In this document: piece by piece, positions 7,023-15,548 of the stretch | Position numbering within the stretch: position 1 is the stretch's first letter | How the letters are laid out: each line of letters starts with the position of its first letter | NCBI GenBank assembly: GCA_035491935.1 | Contig: DATJJW010000021.1 | Coordinates: forward strand, 1-32,335 | Source: DATJJW01 sp035491935 | Lineage (GTDB): Bacteria > Pseudomonadota > Alphaproteobacteria > ATCC43930 > CGMCC-115725 | DNA: 32,335 bases | Direction of reading: 5' to 3' | Notes under the pieces: generated by a model | Told to the model about the DNA's origin: nothing | What the model saw: only the letters and a program-made list of their open reading frames with translations | Database searches by the model: none | Position numbers and translations under genes: made by a program

Positions 7023-8414
7023 CTAGGTGCCGAGGTTGAGCACGACCATCTTGTCGTAGACCATGTCCTGCATCGTGTAGGGGATGCCGCCGGTGCGGTA
7101 GCCGGATTGGTGCAGCCCGGCGAAGGGCATCCAGTCGACGCGGAAGGCGGTGTGGTCGTTGATGAGCACGGTCGCGGCATCGAAGCGCTGGGCGGCGCGC
7201 AGCGCCGGTTCCAGTTCGGTCGTGAACACGCTCGATTGGAAGGCGTAGGGCAGGGTATTGGCGCGGGCGATCGCATCGTCGAGCCCATCGAAGCCATAGA
7301 CGCAGGTGGTCGGGCCGAAGATCTCCAGGGTGGAGACTTTCGCATCGGCCGGCGGCTCGACCAGGATGGAGGGCAACAGCGTCGTTTCCGACAAACGGCC
7401 ACCGCCGATGATGCGGGTGCCGGCCGCGGTCGCCTCATCGATCCAGCTCTGCACCCGCACCGTCTCGCGCGGGAGGATGAGCGGCCCGGCATCGGTATCG
7501 GGCGAGATCGGGTCGCCGACCCGCAGCTTCGCGACGGCGGCGGCCAGGCGGTCGGTGAATTCGGCCTGGATCTCCCGGTGGACGAAGATGCGCTGGACCG
7601 AGACGCAGACCTGGCCCGAGTGGTAATAGCCGCCCTTGACGACCGATGGGACCACCTTGTCTAGATCGGCGCTACGGTCGACGATGACCGGAGCCGCCCC
7701 GCCATGCTCCAGCGCGCAGCGGGTGCCGGGCGGCAGCTTGCTGCGCAGGTACCACCCGACCTTGGCGGAGCCGATGAAGCTCAGGAACGCGACCCGGGAG
7801 TCGGTCACCAGGGCTTCGGCCAGCGCGTTGTCGTCGGTGATCAAGGTCTGGCACCACGGCTCGGCCAAGCCGGCCTCATGCAGCAGCGCCACGAATTCCA
7901 CGCAGCAAAGCGGCGTCGGCGCCGCCGGCTTGACGATGACCGGGCAGCCGACGGCGATGGCGGGTGCCACCTGATGGACGATCAGGTTGAGCGGATGGTT
8001 GAAAGCCGAGATCGAGGCGACGATGCCGATCGGCTCCTTGGTGGTGAAGGCCCATCGTCCGTCGCTGGCCGGGGTCAGCCCCATCGGGATCTGCTTGCCG
8101 GCGAAGTTGCGTAGCTCATCGGCAGCATTGCGTATGCCGTCGATGGCGCGCATGACCTCGACGGCGGCATCCTTCCAGGGCTTTCCGCCCTCCCGCGCGA
8201 TCAGGGTGGTGAACCGCTCCTGGCGTGTGGCCAGAAGGTCGGCCGCCTTCTGCAGCACCGCCGCGCGCTGATGTGGCTTGAGCCAGCTGTCACGGTCACG
8301 AAACGCCCTGGCCGCCGCACTGAGCTTGGCTTCCAGCGTCGCGGCGTCATCGGCAGGGATCTCGGTAATCGCATGGCGGTCGAACGCCTGCACGACCTGA
8401 AGCATCTTTCCCAT
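7023..8414 (-). CDS. Aldehyde dehydrogenase family protein
   Basis: 463 residues, slightly shorter than the usual 480-500. Catalytic residues are present: Asn139 in AFNHPLN, Lys162 in VKPA, Glu236 in LEHGG (usual ELGG) and nucleophile Cys270 in SGQVCVSVQR, followed by the EIFGP motif. It should oxidise an aldehyde to an acid or acyl-CoA with NAD(P); substrate unknown. The phosphonoacetaldehyde/semialdehyde-type branch is possible from the general look, not certain. It is divergent from the DUF488 and ThDP enzyme genes, a neighbourhood I recall from other proteobacteria. The gene begins at ATG 8414; a weak hairpin (about 8475-8494) sits in the 175-base divergent region. Confidence 0.9.
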   Translation of the reverse strand: MGKMLQVVQAFDRHAITEIPADDAATLEAKLSAAARAFRDRDSWLKPHQRAAVLQKAADLLATRQERFTTLIAREGGKPWKDAAVEVMRAIDGIRNAADELRNFAGKQIPMGLTPASDGRWAFTTKEPIGIVASISAFNHPLNLIVHQVAPAIAVGCPVIVKPAAPTPLCCVEFVALLHEAGLAEPWCQTLITDDNALAEALVTDSRVAFLSFIGSAKVGWYLRSKLPPGTRCALEHGGAAPVIVDRSADLDKVVPSVVKGGYYHSGQVCVSVQRIFVHREIQAEFTDRLAAAVAKLRVGDPISPDTDAGPLILPRETVRVQSWIDEATAAGTRIIGGGRLSETTLLPSILVEPPADAKVSTLEIFGPTTCVYGFDGLDDAIARANTLPYAFQSSVFTTELEPALRAAQRFDAATVLINDHTAFRVDWMPFAGLHQSGYRTGGIPYTMQDMVYDKMVVLNLGT

Positions 8415-8589
8415 TGTCGTCTCTCTGCACGGATGGGGGGAAGGGCAGCCTGACGGCTGGCTAGGAAATCATATCGGGGGCGGCCTTCGCCCCGACAACG
8501 GCAAAGAGTTCGTTATCATCTTCCGAAACTCCACTCGGCCGGGATTCTTGTGCGATACTCCTGGGAAACCATGTCTCTGGGTGGTGTCG

Positions 8590-8937
8590 ATGCCGTTCGC
8601 GATCAAACGAATCTATGCCGAGCCCGAAGACGCGGATGGTGTGCGTATCCTGGTCGATCGGCTATGGCCCCGCGGCGTTTCGAAGGCCAAGGCCAGGCTC
8701 GACGATTGGATGAAGGAGATCGCGCCGACACCGGAGCTACGCCAGTGGTTCGGCCATCGGGCGGAGCGCTTCGCGGAATTCCGCCGGCGCTATGAGGCGG
8801 AACTGGCCGGCAATCCGCTGCTCGGCGAGTTGAGGACGAAAGGGAAGCATGGTGCCGTGACCTTGCTTTATGGCGCCCATGACCCAGAGATAAACCATGC
8901 GGTGGTATTGAAAGCCGTCCTGGACGAACGGCCGTAG
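8590..8937 (+). CDS. DUF488 family protein
   Basis: 115 residues from ATG 8590. The start begins MPFAIKRIYAEP, and the DUF488 signature DGVRILVDRLWPRG follows near residue 15. The family then shows a W-M-K-E-I-APTPELRQWFGH block and a C-terminal ALDxLYGAxD-like stretch (TLLYGAHD). These small proteins are widespread and their biochemical role is not known. GTG codons at 8581 and 8584 are alternative starts; the reading frame is open further upstream but that part has no family similarity. The gene lies 74 bases ahead of the ThDP enzyme gene, probably in one transcript. Confidence 0.85.
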   Translation: MPFAIKRIYAEPEDADGVRILVDRLWPRGVSKAKARLDDWMKEIAPTPELRQWFGHRAERFAEFRRRYEAELAGNPLLGELRTKGKHGAVTLLYGAHDPEINHAVVLKAVLDERP

Positions 8938-9011
8938 CGGGATCAATCTTTGCCGACTTGAGGGTGGCCCGCCCCCGGGCGATTGCCGGCGGCATATCGA
9001 AGAGGTGAAGG

Positions 9012-10652
9012 ATGAGGAAAGGCTCGGATCTTCTCGTCGCAGCGCTCGAAGAAGAGGGCGTCGACCGTATCTTCGGCATCCCCGGCGAGGAAAACCTCGA
9101 TGTCGTGGAATCCCTGCGGCGTTCGAAGATCGAACTCGTGCTGACCCGGCACGAACAGGCCGCCGCCTTCATGGCGGCCACCCATGGGCGGCTGACCGGC
9201 CGCCCCGGCGTCTGCCTTTCGACGCTGGGGCCAGGGGCGCTCAACTTCACGACTGGGGCCGCCTATGCCCATCTCGGCGCCATGCCGATGCTGATGATCA
9301 CCGGCCAGAAGGCGATCAAGAGCGCCCGGCAGGCCCGCTTCCAGGTCGTCGACATCGTCGGCGCCATGCGCCCGCTGACCAAGATGACTCGGCAGATCGT
9401 CTCGGCGGGGTCCATCCCGACCCTGGTGCGTGAAGCCTTTCGCGTCGCCATGGAGGAGCGGCCGGGCCCCGTTCATCTCGAACTGCCGGAGGATATCGCG
9501 GCCGAAGAAGCCGATACCGCGCTTGTGCCTGCGCACGTCATCGACCGGCCGGTGGCCCCTGCGGCAGCGCTCGACCGGGTTGCCGAGATGATCCTGGCCG
9601 CCCGCTGTCCGCTGATCATGATCGGCGCTGCCGCCAGCCGTCCCCAACTGGTCGAGCCTCTTTCGGATTTCGTGCGCCGGCTGCGGATCCCGTTCTTCAA
9701 TACCCAGATGGGCAAGGGCGCGGTCACCGGCGGCTCGAACCTCTATCTCGGCACGGCGGCCCTGTCGGAACGCGACTACGTCCATGACGCGATCGACAAG
9801 GCCGATCTCATCGTTACCATCGGTCATGACATCGTCGAGAAGCCGCCCTTCCTCATGGGCCGGGCGGTCGGCGGCCAGAAGGTCATTCATATCGGCTACA
9901 CCTCCGCCCATGTCGAGCAGGTGTTCTTCCCGGATGCGGAACTGGTCGGCGACATCGGCGTCAGCGTCATGGAGTTGGCCGCGCGGCTGGAGAACCGCGT
10001 CAGGCAGGAGCCCGACATGCTGGTCTTGCGGCAGGAGATCCTGAAGCATCTGAACGAGGATGCGGATAGCGACCGCTTCCCGGTCCTGCCGCAACGGCTG
10101 GTCCGCGACGTGCGGAACGTCATGCCCGAGGACGGCATCGTCTGCCTCGACAACGGCATGTACAAGATCTGGTTCGCGCGCAATTACCGCACGCACATCG
10201 CCAATACGCTGCTGCTCGACAATGCCCTGGCAACGATGGGGGCAGGCTTGCCCTCGGCGATGGCGGCCAAGCTGCTTTATCCCGGGCGCCGGGTGCTCGC
10301 CGTCTGCGGCGATGGCGGCTTCATGATGAACAGCCAGGAGCTGGAGACCGCCGTCCGCCTGAAGCTGGATCTGGTCGTGCTGATCATCACCGACGAGGCT
10401 TACGGCATGATCCGCTGGAAGCAGGCGGTCGATAAATTCCCCGATTTCGGCATGACCTTCAATAACCCGGATTTCGTCGCCTATGCGCGCTCATACGGTG
10501 CCGAGGGCCATCACGTCGTCAGCACGGACGCCCTGGTGCCGACGCTGGAGGCCGCGTTCTCGGCCGGCGGCGTCCATCTCGTCGCCGTTCCCATCGACTA
10601 CAGCGAAAACAACCGTGTCCTGGTGGAGGAGCTCGCCTCGCGCAATAGCTAG
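9012..10652 (+). CDS. IlvB-like ThDP-dependent enzyme (acetolactate synthase large-subunit type)
   Basis: 546 residues with the three-domain layout of ThDP decarboxylases. Seen: cofactor-activating Glu48 in TRHEQAAAFMA, a GPG-containing loop (LSTLGPGALNFTTG), and the diphosphate/Mg site GDGGF at 433-437 with its far end at Thr460-Asp461 (IITDEAYG), where most relatives have NN or ND. No small regulatory subunit is nearby, so this is more likely a catabolic acetolactate synthase or another ThDP lyase/oxidase than the valine pathway enzyme. A strong SD (GAGGTGAAGG) precedes ATG 9012. Together with the divergent aldehyde dehydrogenase it may handle a C2-C4 aldehyde or keto acid (inference). Confidence 0.87.
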   Translation: MRKGSDLLVAALEEEGVDRIFGIPGEENLDVVESLRRSKIELVLTRHEQAAAFMAATHGRLTGRPGVCLSTLGPGALNFTTGAAYAHLGAMPMLMITGQKAIKSARQARFQVVDIVGAMRPLTKMTRQIVSAGSIPTLVREAFRVAMEERPGPVHLELPEDIAAEEADTALVPAHVIDRPVAPAAALDRVAEMILAARCPLIMIGAAASRPQLVEPLSDFVRRLRIPFFNTQMGKGAVTGGSNLYLGTAALSERDYVHDAIDKADLIVTIGHDIVEKPPFLMGRAVGGQKVIHIGYTSAHVEQVFFPDAELVGDIGVSVMELAARLENRVRQEPDMLVLRQEILKHLNEDADSDRFPVLPQRLVRDVRNVMPEDGIVCLDNGMYKIWFARNYRTHIANTLLLDNALATMGAGLPSAMAAKLLYPGRRVLAVCGDGGFMMNSQELETAVRLKLDLVVLIITDEAYGMIRWKQAVDKFPDFGMTFNNPDFVAYARSYGAEGHHVVSTDALVPTLEAAFSAGGVHLVAVPIDYSENNRVLVEELASRNS

Positions 10653-10692
10653 GCCGCAACGCGGCTCAATGCAGTTCCAGCATTGTAAAATC

Positions 10693-10716
10693 CGCCGGTC
10701 GGTCTACCGATCGGCG
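10693..10716. repeat. Hairpin downstream of the ThDP enzyme gene
   Basis: CGCCGGTCGGT (10693-10703) pairs with ACCGATCGGCG (10706-10716): 11 bp with one G-T wobble and a 2-base loop. It precedes the terminator at 10727-10758. Confidence 0.4.
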
Positions 10717-10726
10717 ATTGAAAATA

Positions 10727-10758
10727 AAAGGCCGCCAACCTTTCGGCTGGCGGCCTTT
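10727..10758. terminator. Bidirectional terminator between convergent genes
   Basis: Perfect 11-bp arms AAAGGCCGCCA (10727-10737) and TGGCGGCCTTT (10748-10758), A-rich before and T-rich after, between the ThDP enzyme gene (+) and pcaF (-). The symmetry suits termination from both sides. Confidence 0.78.
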
Positions 10759-10780
10759 CCCGTCGTCTATGGGGCTTCGC

Positions 10781-11983
10781 TCACACCCGTTCGATGGCAA
10801 GCGCCAAGCCTTGGCCGACGCCGATGCACATGGTGACCAGAGCGCGCTTGAGACCCAGCCGTTCCAGACCGTGGACGGCGGTCATCGCCAACCGCGCGCC
10901 GGACATGCCGAGCGGGTGGCCGAGCGAGATGGCGCCGCCATGGGGGTTCAAGGTCGGGCTCTCGACATCGACCTCGAGCTGGCGCATCGAGGCGATGACC
11001 TGGGAGGCGAAGGCCTCGTTGATCTCGACCAGGTCGAAATCACGGATCGTCATGCCCAGCCTGGCCATCAGCTTGCGGCAGGCGGGCACCGGCCCCACGC
11101 CCATGACGCGCGGATCGACGCCGCCGGTCGCCATGCCGAGCACGCGGGCGCGGGGCTTGAGGCCATAGCGCTTGGCCGCCTCTTCGGAGGCGATGAACAT
11201 CGCCGCGGCACCGTCATTGAGGCCGGAGGCGTTGCCGGCGGTGATGCTGCCGCCCTCGCGCACGGCCGGGCGCAGCTTCGCCAGCACTTCCAGCGTCGTG
11301 TCGGCGCGCGGATGCTCGTCGACCGAGACCACGGTGTCGCCCTTCTTGGCCTGAATCGTGACCGGCACGATCTCCTCGGCGAAGTAACCTTCGGCCTGGG
11401 CCTTGGCGGTGCGCTGCTGGCTGCGATAGGCGAAGGCGTCCTGGTCCTCGCGGCTGACCTTGTAGTCGGCCGCGACGTTCTCGCCAGTCTCCGGCATGGA
11501 ATCGACGCCATAGGCCTTCAGCATCTTCGGATTGACGAAGCGCCAGCCGAGCGTCGTGTCCTCCAGCTTCATGGCGCGCGAAAAGGCCGTCTCGGCCTTG
11601 CCCATGACGAAGGGCGAGCGGGTCATGCTCTCGACACCGCCGGCGATCGCCAGATCCAGCTGGCCGGCGACGATGGCGCGTGCCGCGGTGCCGACCGCAT
11701 CGGCGCCGCTGGCGCAGAGCCGGTTCATCGTGGTGCCGGGCACGGACGAAGGCAGACCGGACAAGAGCGCGGCCATGCGCGCGACGTTGCGGTTGTCCTC
11801 ACCCGACTGGTTGGCGCAGCCCAGGAACACGTCGTCGATTGCCGCCGGATCGACGCCGGGATTGCGCTTCATCAGCTCGGCGATCGGAATGGCCGCCAGG
11901 TCGTCCGTCCGCACCGCCGACAAGGCACCATTCAGCCTGCCGATCGGCGTGCGGATGGCGTCGCAGATGAAGGCCGCAGTCAT
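10781..11983 (-). CDS. pcaF: 3-oxoadipyl-CoA thiolase
   Basis: 400 residues, the usual PcaF/PaaJ length. Cleaves 3-oxoadipyl-CoA with CoA to succinyl-CoA and acetyl-CoA, the last step of the beta-ketoadipate pathway. Seen: an N-terminus FICDAIRTPIGR and GCANQSGEDNRNVARM that closely match PaaJ/PcaF, nucleophile Cys90 in NRLCASG, NEAF, the GHPLG histidine and the C-terminal CIGVGQG cysteine. One variation: NRLCASGADAV where the usual form has NRLCGSG. ATG 11983 overlaps the pcaJ stop by 4 bases (ATGA), which decides against the longer upstream frame and shows translational coupling. Third gene of the pcaIJF set. Confidence 0.92.
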   Translation of the reverse strand: MTAAFICDAIRTPIGRLNGALSAVRTDDLAAIPIAELMKRNPGVDPAAIDDVFLGCANQSGEDNRNVARMAALLSGLPSSVPGTTMNRLCASGADAVGTAARAIVAGQLDLAIAGGVESMTRSPFVMGKAETAFSRAMKLEDTTLGWRFVNPKMLKAYGVDSMPETGENVAADYKVSREDQDAFAYRSQQRTAKAQAEGYFAEEIVPVTIQAKKGDTVVSVDEHPRADTTLEVLAKLRPAVREGGSITAGNASGLNDGAAAMFIASEEAAKRYGLKPRARVLGMATGGVDPRVMGVGPVPACRKLMARLGMTIRDFDLVEINEAFASQVIASMRQLEVDVESPTLNPHGGAISLGHPLGMSGARLAMTAVHGLERLGLKRALVTMCIGVGQGLALAIERV

Positions 11984-12642
11984 GCCACGGCGCCCTTGGC
12001 GAAGTTGCCCTGGCTGAACTTGGCACCGGTCTTCTTCACGAGTTCGTCCATCGTGACCTCGGGGGCCAGCTCGATGAGGGTGAGGCCGCCCTTCACCTTG
12101 TCGACCGCGAAGACGCAGAGGTCGGAGATGATGAGATCGACGACGCCGGTGCCGGTCAGCGGCAGTGAGCATTTCTCGACGATCTTCGGGCTGCCGTCCT
12201 TGGCGCAATGGTCGGTGATGGCGATGACGCGCTTCACGCCCGCCACCAGGTCCATGGCGCCGCCCATACCCTTCATCATCTTGCCGGGGATGGTCCAGTT
12301 GGCGATGTCGCCGCCGGCCGAAACCTCCATGGCGCCCAGGATGGCGGCGTCGATATGGCCGCCGCGGATCATGGCGAAGCTGTCGGCGGAGGAGAAGAAC
12401 GAGGTGGTCGGCAGCGCCGTCACCGTCTGCTTGCCGGCATTGATGAGATCGGGGTCGACCTCGTCCGGATAGGGGAACGGGCCGATGCCGAGCATGCCGT
12501 TCTCGCTCTGCAGCGTCACCTCGACGCCCGGCGGGATGTGGTTGGCGACAAGCGTCGGGATGCCGATGCCGAGATTGACGTAGTAGCCGTTCTTCAGTTC
12601 CTTGGCGGCGCGGGCCGCCATCTGGTCACGGGTCCAGGGCAT
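11980..12642 (-). CDS. pcaJ: 3-oxoacid (3-oxoadipate) CoA-transferase, beta subunit
   Basis: 220 residues from ATG 12642. Moves CoA from succinyl-CoA to 3-oxoadipate with its alpha partner. The active-site Glu47 is in the SENG motif (TLQSENGMLG), and VNLGIGIPT near residue 22 and a GGHIDAAILGAMEVS block are typical of subunit B. Start choice: GAGGGAG (minus strand, 12659-12653) suits ATG 12642; the longer frame to a GTG at 12660 would overlap pcaI. The ScoB branch (acetoacetate) looks similar; pcaF next door favours 3-oxoadipate. It lies 4 bases after the pcaI stop. Confidence 0.9.
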   Translation of the reverse strand: MPWTRDQMAARAAKELKNGYYVNLGIGIPTLVANHIPPGVEVTLQSENGMLGIGPFPYPDEVDPDLINAGKQTVTALPTTSFFSSADSFAMIRGGHIDAAILGAMEVSAGGDIANWTIPGKMMKGMGGAMDLVAGVKRVIAITDHCAKDGSPKIVEKCSLPLTGTGVVDLIISDLCVFAVDKVKGGLTLIELAPEVTMDELVKKTGAKFSQGNFAKGAVA

Positions 12643-12646
12643 GGGC

Positions 12647-13357
12647 TCAGACTCCCTCACGCTCGCGGGTCGTCGCTTTCTCGATCCGCTTCTCGTTGAT
12701 GGTGCTCTTGATCACCCGGTCGACGAAGATGCCGGGGGTATGAATGCTGTCGGGCTCGAGCGTGCCGACCGGCACGATCTCCTCGACCTCGGCGACGGTG
12801 ACCTTGCCGGCGGTCGCCATGTTCGGGTTGAAGTTGCGCGCGGTCTTCCGATAGACGAGGTTCCCCGCCTCGTCGGCGCGCCAGGCCTTGACGATCGCGA
12901 GATCGGCGCGCAGCCACTCTTCGCGCACATAGGTCTCGCCGTCGAACACCTCATGCGGCTTGCCTTCGGCGACCACGGTGCCGACGCCGGTCTTGGTGTA
13001 GAAGGCGCGGATGCCGGCGCCGCCGGCGCGGATACGCTCGGCCAGCGTGCCTTGGGGATTGAGCTCCAGCTCCAGCTCACCCGACATGAACAGCTGCTCG
13101 AACAGCTTGTTCTCGCCGACATAGGAGGAGATCATCTTCTTGATCTGCCGGTTGTTCAGCAGCATCCAGAGGCCGAAACCATCGGCACCGCAATTGTTCG
13201 AGATGACGGTCAGGTTCTTCACGCCCGAATCCCGGATCTCGGGGATCAGGCTTTCCGGGTTGCCCGACAGCCCGAAGCCGCCGGACATGATGCTCATCCC
13301 GTCGAACAGGACGCCTTCGAGGGCGGCTTTGGGGCTGTCGTAGATCTTGTTCGGCAT
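12647..13357 (-). CDS. pcaI: 3-oxoacid (3-oxoadipate) CoA-transferase, alpha subunit
   Basis: 236 residues. Subunit A of the CoA-transferase; binds CoA and completes the active site of the beta subunit. Seen: the glycine-rich GGFGLSGNPE (residues 26-35; usual form GGFGLCGIPE) and ISNNCGADGFG near residue 55. An excellent SD (AGGAGAGGAC) precedes ATG 13357 on the minus strand. It is the first pca gene, 55 bases after the SDR gene, and probably shares its transcript. No upstream pca genes (pcaGH, pcaBCD) are in the window, so this set may also serve another route that ends in 3-oxoadipate. Confidence 0.9.
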   Translation of the reverse strand: MPNKIYDSPKAALEGVLFDGMSIMSGGFGLSGNPESLIPEIRDSGVKNLTVISNNCGADGFGLWMLLNNRQIKKMISSYVGENKLFEQLFMSGELELELNPQGTLAERIRAGGAGIRAFYTKTGVGTVVAEGKPHEVFDGETYVREEWLRADLAIVKAWRADEAGNLVYRKTARNFNPNMATAGKVTVAEVEEIVPVGTLEPDSIHTPGIFVDRVIKSTINEKRIEKATTREREGV

Positions 13358-13412
13358 GTCCTCTCCTAAAGCTTCTTCTTGGTCCGCAGCGTTTTCTCGT
13401 TTCGCCGTTTTT

Positions 13413-14165
13413 CTATTCGGTTCTGGCGACCTGGAACCCGGCGAAGGATTGGCTGACGGGCATCAGCTCGATGGTGTTGATATTGAGATGGGGTGGCAGG
13501 GTCGCGATCCACAGCAGGGTCTTGGCGATATCCGTCCCGGTCATCGGCGCCGTCCCCTTGTAGAGCGTGTCGGAGGCCCCTTGGTTGCCGCCGGTGCGGA
13601 CCAGGGTGAATTCGGTCTCGGCCATGCCGGGCTCGACCGAGGTCACGCGCACGCCGGTGCCATGCAGGTCGGAGCGGAGCCCCAGGCTGAACTGGCGCAC
13701 GAAGGCCTTGGTGCCGCCATAGACATTGCCGCCGACATAGGGGTACGTGGCCGCGACCGACGAGATGTTGATGATGGTGCCCTTACGCTCGATCAGATGC
13801 GGCAGCAGCTTGTGGGTCAGCGAGACCAGCGACACGATGTTGGTGTCGATCATGGTCTTCCACTGGGCGAGATCGGCCTTCTGGGCCTGCACGGTGCCGA
13901 GCGCCAGCCCGGCATTGTTGATCAGCAGGTCGATGTCGCGGAAACCCGCCGGCAGGGCGTCGATCGCCTGGTCGCGCTGGGCTTCGTCGCGGATGTCGAA
14001 GGCGGCGACATGCACCTTGTCGGCGCCGACTTCCTTGGCCAGTTTCTCCAGCCGGTCGGCCCGACGGCCGGTCGCGACGACCTTCCAGCCCGCCTTGACG
14101 AACTCGTGGACCGACGCCTCGCCGAAACCGGAGGTAGCACCGGTGATGAATGCCGTCTGCGTCAT
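13413..14165 (-). CDS. SDR family NADP-dependent oxidoreductase (YdfG-like)
   Basis: 250 residues, a classical short-chain dehydrogenase. Seen: cofactor loop TGATSGFG (8-15), NNAG (83-86), and the catalytic set Ser136, Tyr149 and Lys153 (YGGTK). ATGR after the second strand (residues 31-34) suggests NADP preference. The sequence resembles the YdfG group, which oxidises 3-hydroxy acids and serine; the exact substrate is not readable. ATG 14165 with AGGG just upstream is preferred to an earlier in-frame ATG. It is the first gene of the - strand unit ahead of pcaI and diverges from the quinone oxidoreductase gene. Confidence 0.88.
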   Translation of the reverse strand: MTQTAFITGATSGFGEASVHEFVKAGWKVVATGRRADRLEKLAKEVGADKVHVAAFDIRDEAQRDQAIDALPAGFRDIDLLINNAGLALGTVQAQKADLAQWKTMIDTNIVSLVSLTHKLLPHLIERKGTIINISSVAATYPYVGGNVYGGTKAFVRQFSLGLRSDLHGTGVRVTSVEPGMAETEFTLVRTGGNQGASDTLYKGTAPMTGTDIAKTLLWIATLPPHLNINTIELMPVSQSFAGFQVARTE

Positions 14166-14412
14166 TTCCCTACCCCTCAGCGTGTTGGCGCCGCCAATGG
14201 CACAATTCCCTTTGTGATAAAGGATGCTGCCATGGCAGGCCAAGCAAAAGTGTCATGCGGCAGGCCCCGGCAGTCCTTGCATAGCGGCTGAATATGTTTC
14301 CGGAAAATCCGGGAAAATGGAAATGGGGTTCCCGTAAACCGGATGGAGGCACCGTGATCTATGGGCAAAGCCGGCAGCGCATCCCATCTCAAGGGCTCAC
14401 AGGGGAGACACC

Positions 14413-15420
14413 ATGATGAATGATGAGACGATGCGTGCGGTTGCGATCGAGGGCGGCAAGGGCCCGGCCGAGGCGCTGCATCTGGTGAGCGTGTCGCGGC
14501 CCAAGCCCAAACCCGGCGAGATCCTGATCAAAGTGGCTGCCGCGGGCATCAATCGGCCGGACCTGCTGCAGCGGCGCGGTGCCTATCCGCCGCCGCCGGG
14601 CGCGCCGGAGACGCTGGGGCTGGAGGTCGCAGGAACCGTGGCGGCGCTGGGCGAGGGGGCGTCGGGTAGTGGAGTAGGGCGCTGGGCCATCGGCGACAAG
14701 GTGACGGCGCTGCTGGGCGGCGGCGGCTATGCCGAATACGCCGTGGTCGATGCCCGCCATGCCTTGCCCGTACCGGCGAAGCTCAGCCTGGTCGAGGCTG
14801 CGGCCTTGCCGGAAACCGTGTTTACCGTCTTCGCCAATGTCTTCGAGCACGGCGCGCTGAAGCCGGGCGAGACGCTGCTGCTGCACGGCGCCACCTCCGG
14901 GATCGGCGTCATGGCGATTCAGATAGCGAAGGCCCATGGCGCCCGCGTCATTGCCACGGGGCGGGGGAACGCCAAGGCGGAAGCCGCCTTGAAGCTCGGC
15001 GCCGACCAGGCGATCGATGCCGGGAGCCAGGATTTCGCCGAAGCGGTGAATGCTGCCGGTGGTGCCGATGTCATCCTCGACATGGTTGGTGGCGACTATT
15101 TCGCCAAGAATATCGCCGCCTTGAAGATCGGCGGCAGGCTGGTGCAGATCGCGTCCCAGGCCGGCGGCAGCGTGACGCTGGAGATTCCGAAGCTGATGCA
15201 GAAGCGGGCGGTCGTCACCGGCTCGACCTTGCGGCCGCGCGATGCCAACGAGAAGGCGCGGCTGGCCATGGGCGTCGAAGCACTGGTCTGGCCGTGGCTG
15301 GCCGCCGGCAGAATCAAGCCGATCATCGACCGGACCTTCCCGCTCGCCGAGGCGGCTGCCGCCCATGCCTATCTGGAAAATGGCGACCATGTCGGCAAAA
15401 TCGTGCTGACGGTGGATTGA
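14413..15420 (+). CDS. NAD(P)H-quinone oxidoreductase (zeta-crystallin/PIG3 type MDR)
   Basis: 335 residues, zinc-free branch of the medium-chain dehydrogenases. Seen: AAAGINRPDLLQRRGAYPPP near residue 42 and LGLEVAGTV, both typical of PIG3-type quinone oxidoreductases, with no zinc cysteines, and LLHGATSGIGVMAIQIAK near residue 155 as the NADP-binding loop. Reduces quinones or alpha,beta-unsaturated carbonyls with NADPH. AGGGGAG (14401-14407) precedes ATG 14413; ATG 14416 and 14431 are also possible. The 247-base divergent region upstream has a small TTGGCG-C-CGCCAA palindrome (14185-14197) but no clear regulator site. Confidence 0.88.
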   Translation: MMNDETMRAVAIEGGKGPAEALHLVSVSRPKPKPGEILIKVAAAGINRPDLLQRRGAYPPPPGAPETLGLEVAGTVAALGEGASGSGVGRWAIGDKVTALLGGGGYAEYAVVDARHALPVPAKLSLVEAAALPETVFTVFANVFEHGALKPGETLLLHGATSGIGVMAIQIAKAHGARVIATGRGNAKAEAALKLGADQAIDAGSQDFAEAVNAAGGADVILDMVGGDYFAKNIAALKIGGRLVQIASQAGGSVTLEIPKLMQKRAVVTGSTLRPRDANEKARLAMGVEALVWPWLAAGRIKPIIDRTFPLAEAAAAHAYLENGDHVGKIVLTVD

Positions 15421-15431
15421 GACCCCTGGAC

Positions 15432-15480
15432 CAGGATGACTTCGGTTCGCTCCGGATTGAAGTCATCCTGATCCGATTTC
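15432..15480. repeat. Dispersed palindrome family A, copy 2
   Basis: Perfect 12-bp arms CAGGATGACTTC (15432-15443) and GAAGTCATCCTG (15459-15470), then ATCCGATTTC. Aligned with copy 1, the right side keeps GAAGTCATCyTGATCyGATT. It lies between the convergent quinone oxidoreductase and L,D-transpeptidase genes, where it may also work as a terminator. Confidence 0.68.
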
Positions 15481-15508
15481 ATAGGACCAGGACTGGGGGC
15501 GAACCCGG

Positions 15509-15548
15509 CCTAATTCCGCTCCATCGGCCCTAATTCCGCTCCATCGGC
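15509..15548. repeat. Exact 20-bp tandem duplication over the L,D-transpeptidase stop
   Basis: The unit CCTAATTCCGCTCCATCGGC occurs twice in a row (15509-15528 and 15529-15548). The second copy holds the last codons and TAG stop of the - strand L,D-transpeptidase gene; the first lies after the stop. It looks like a slippage duplication. Confidence 0.85.

Noticed and set aside
8943..10196. 417-residue - strand frame opposite the ThDP enzyme
   Set aside because: Composition typical of antisense high-GC frames (Asp/Gly/Arg/His), no motif.
10718..12472. 584-residue + strand frame opposite pcaF and pcaJ
   Set aside because: Gly/Ala/His/Arg-rich without domains; shadow of the well-supported genes on the other strand, caused by high G+C.
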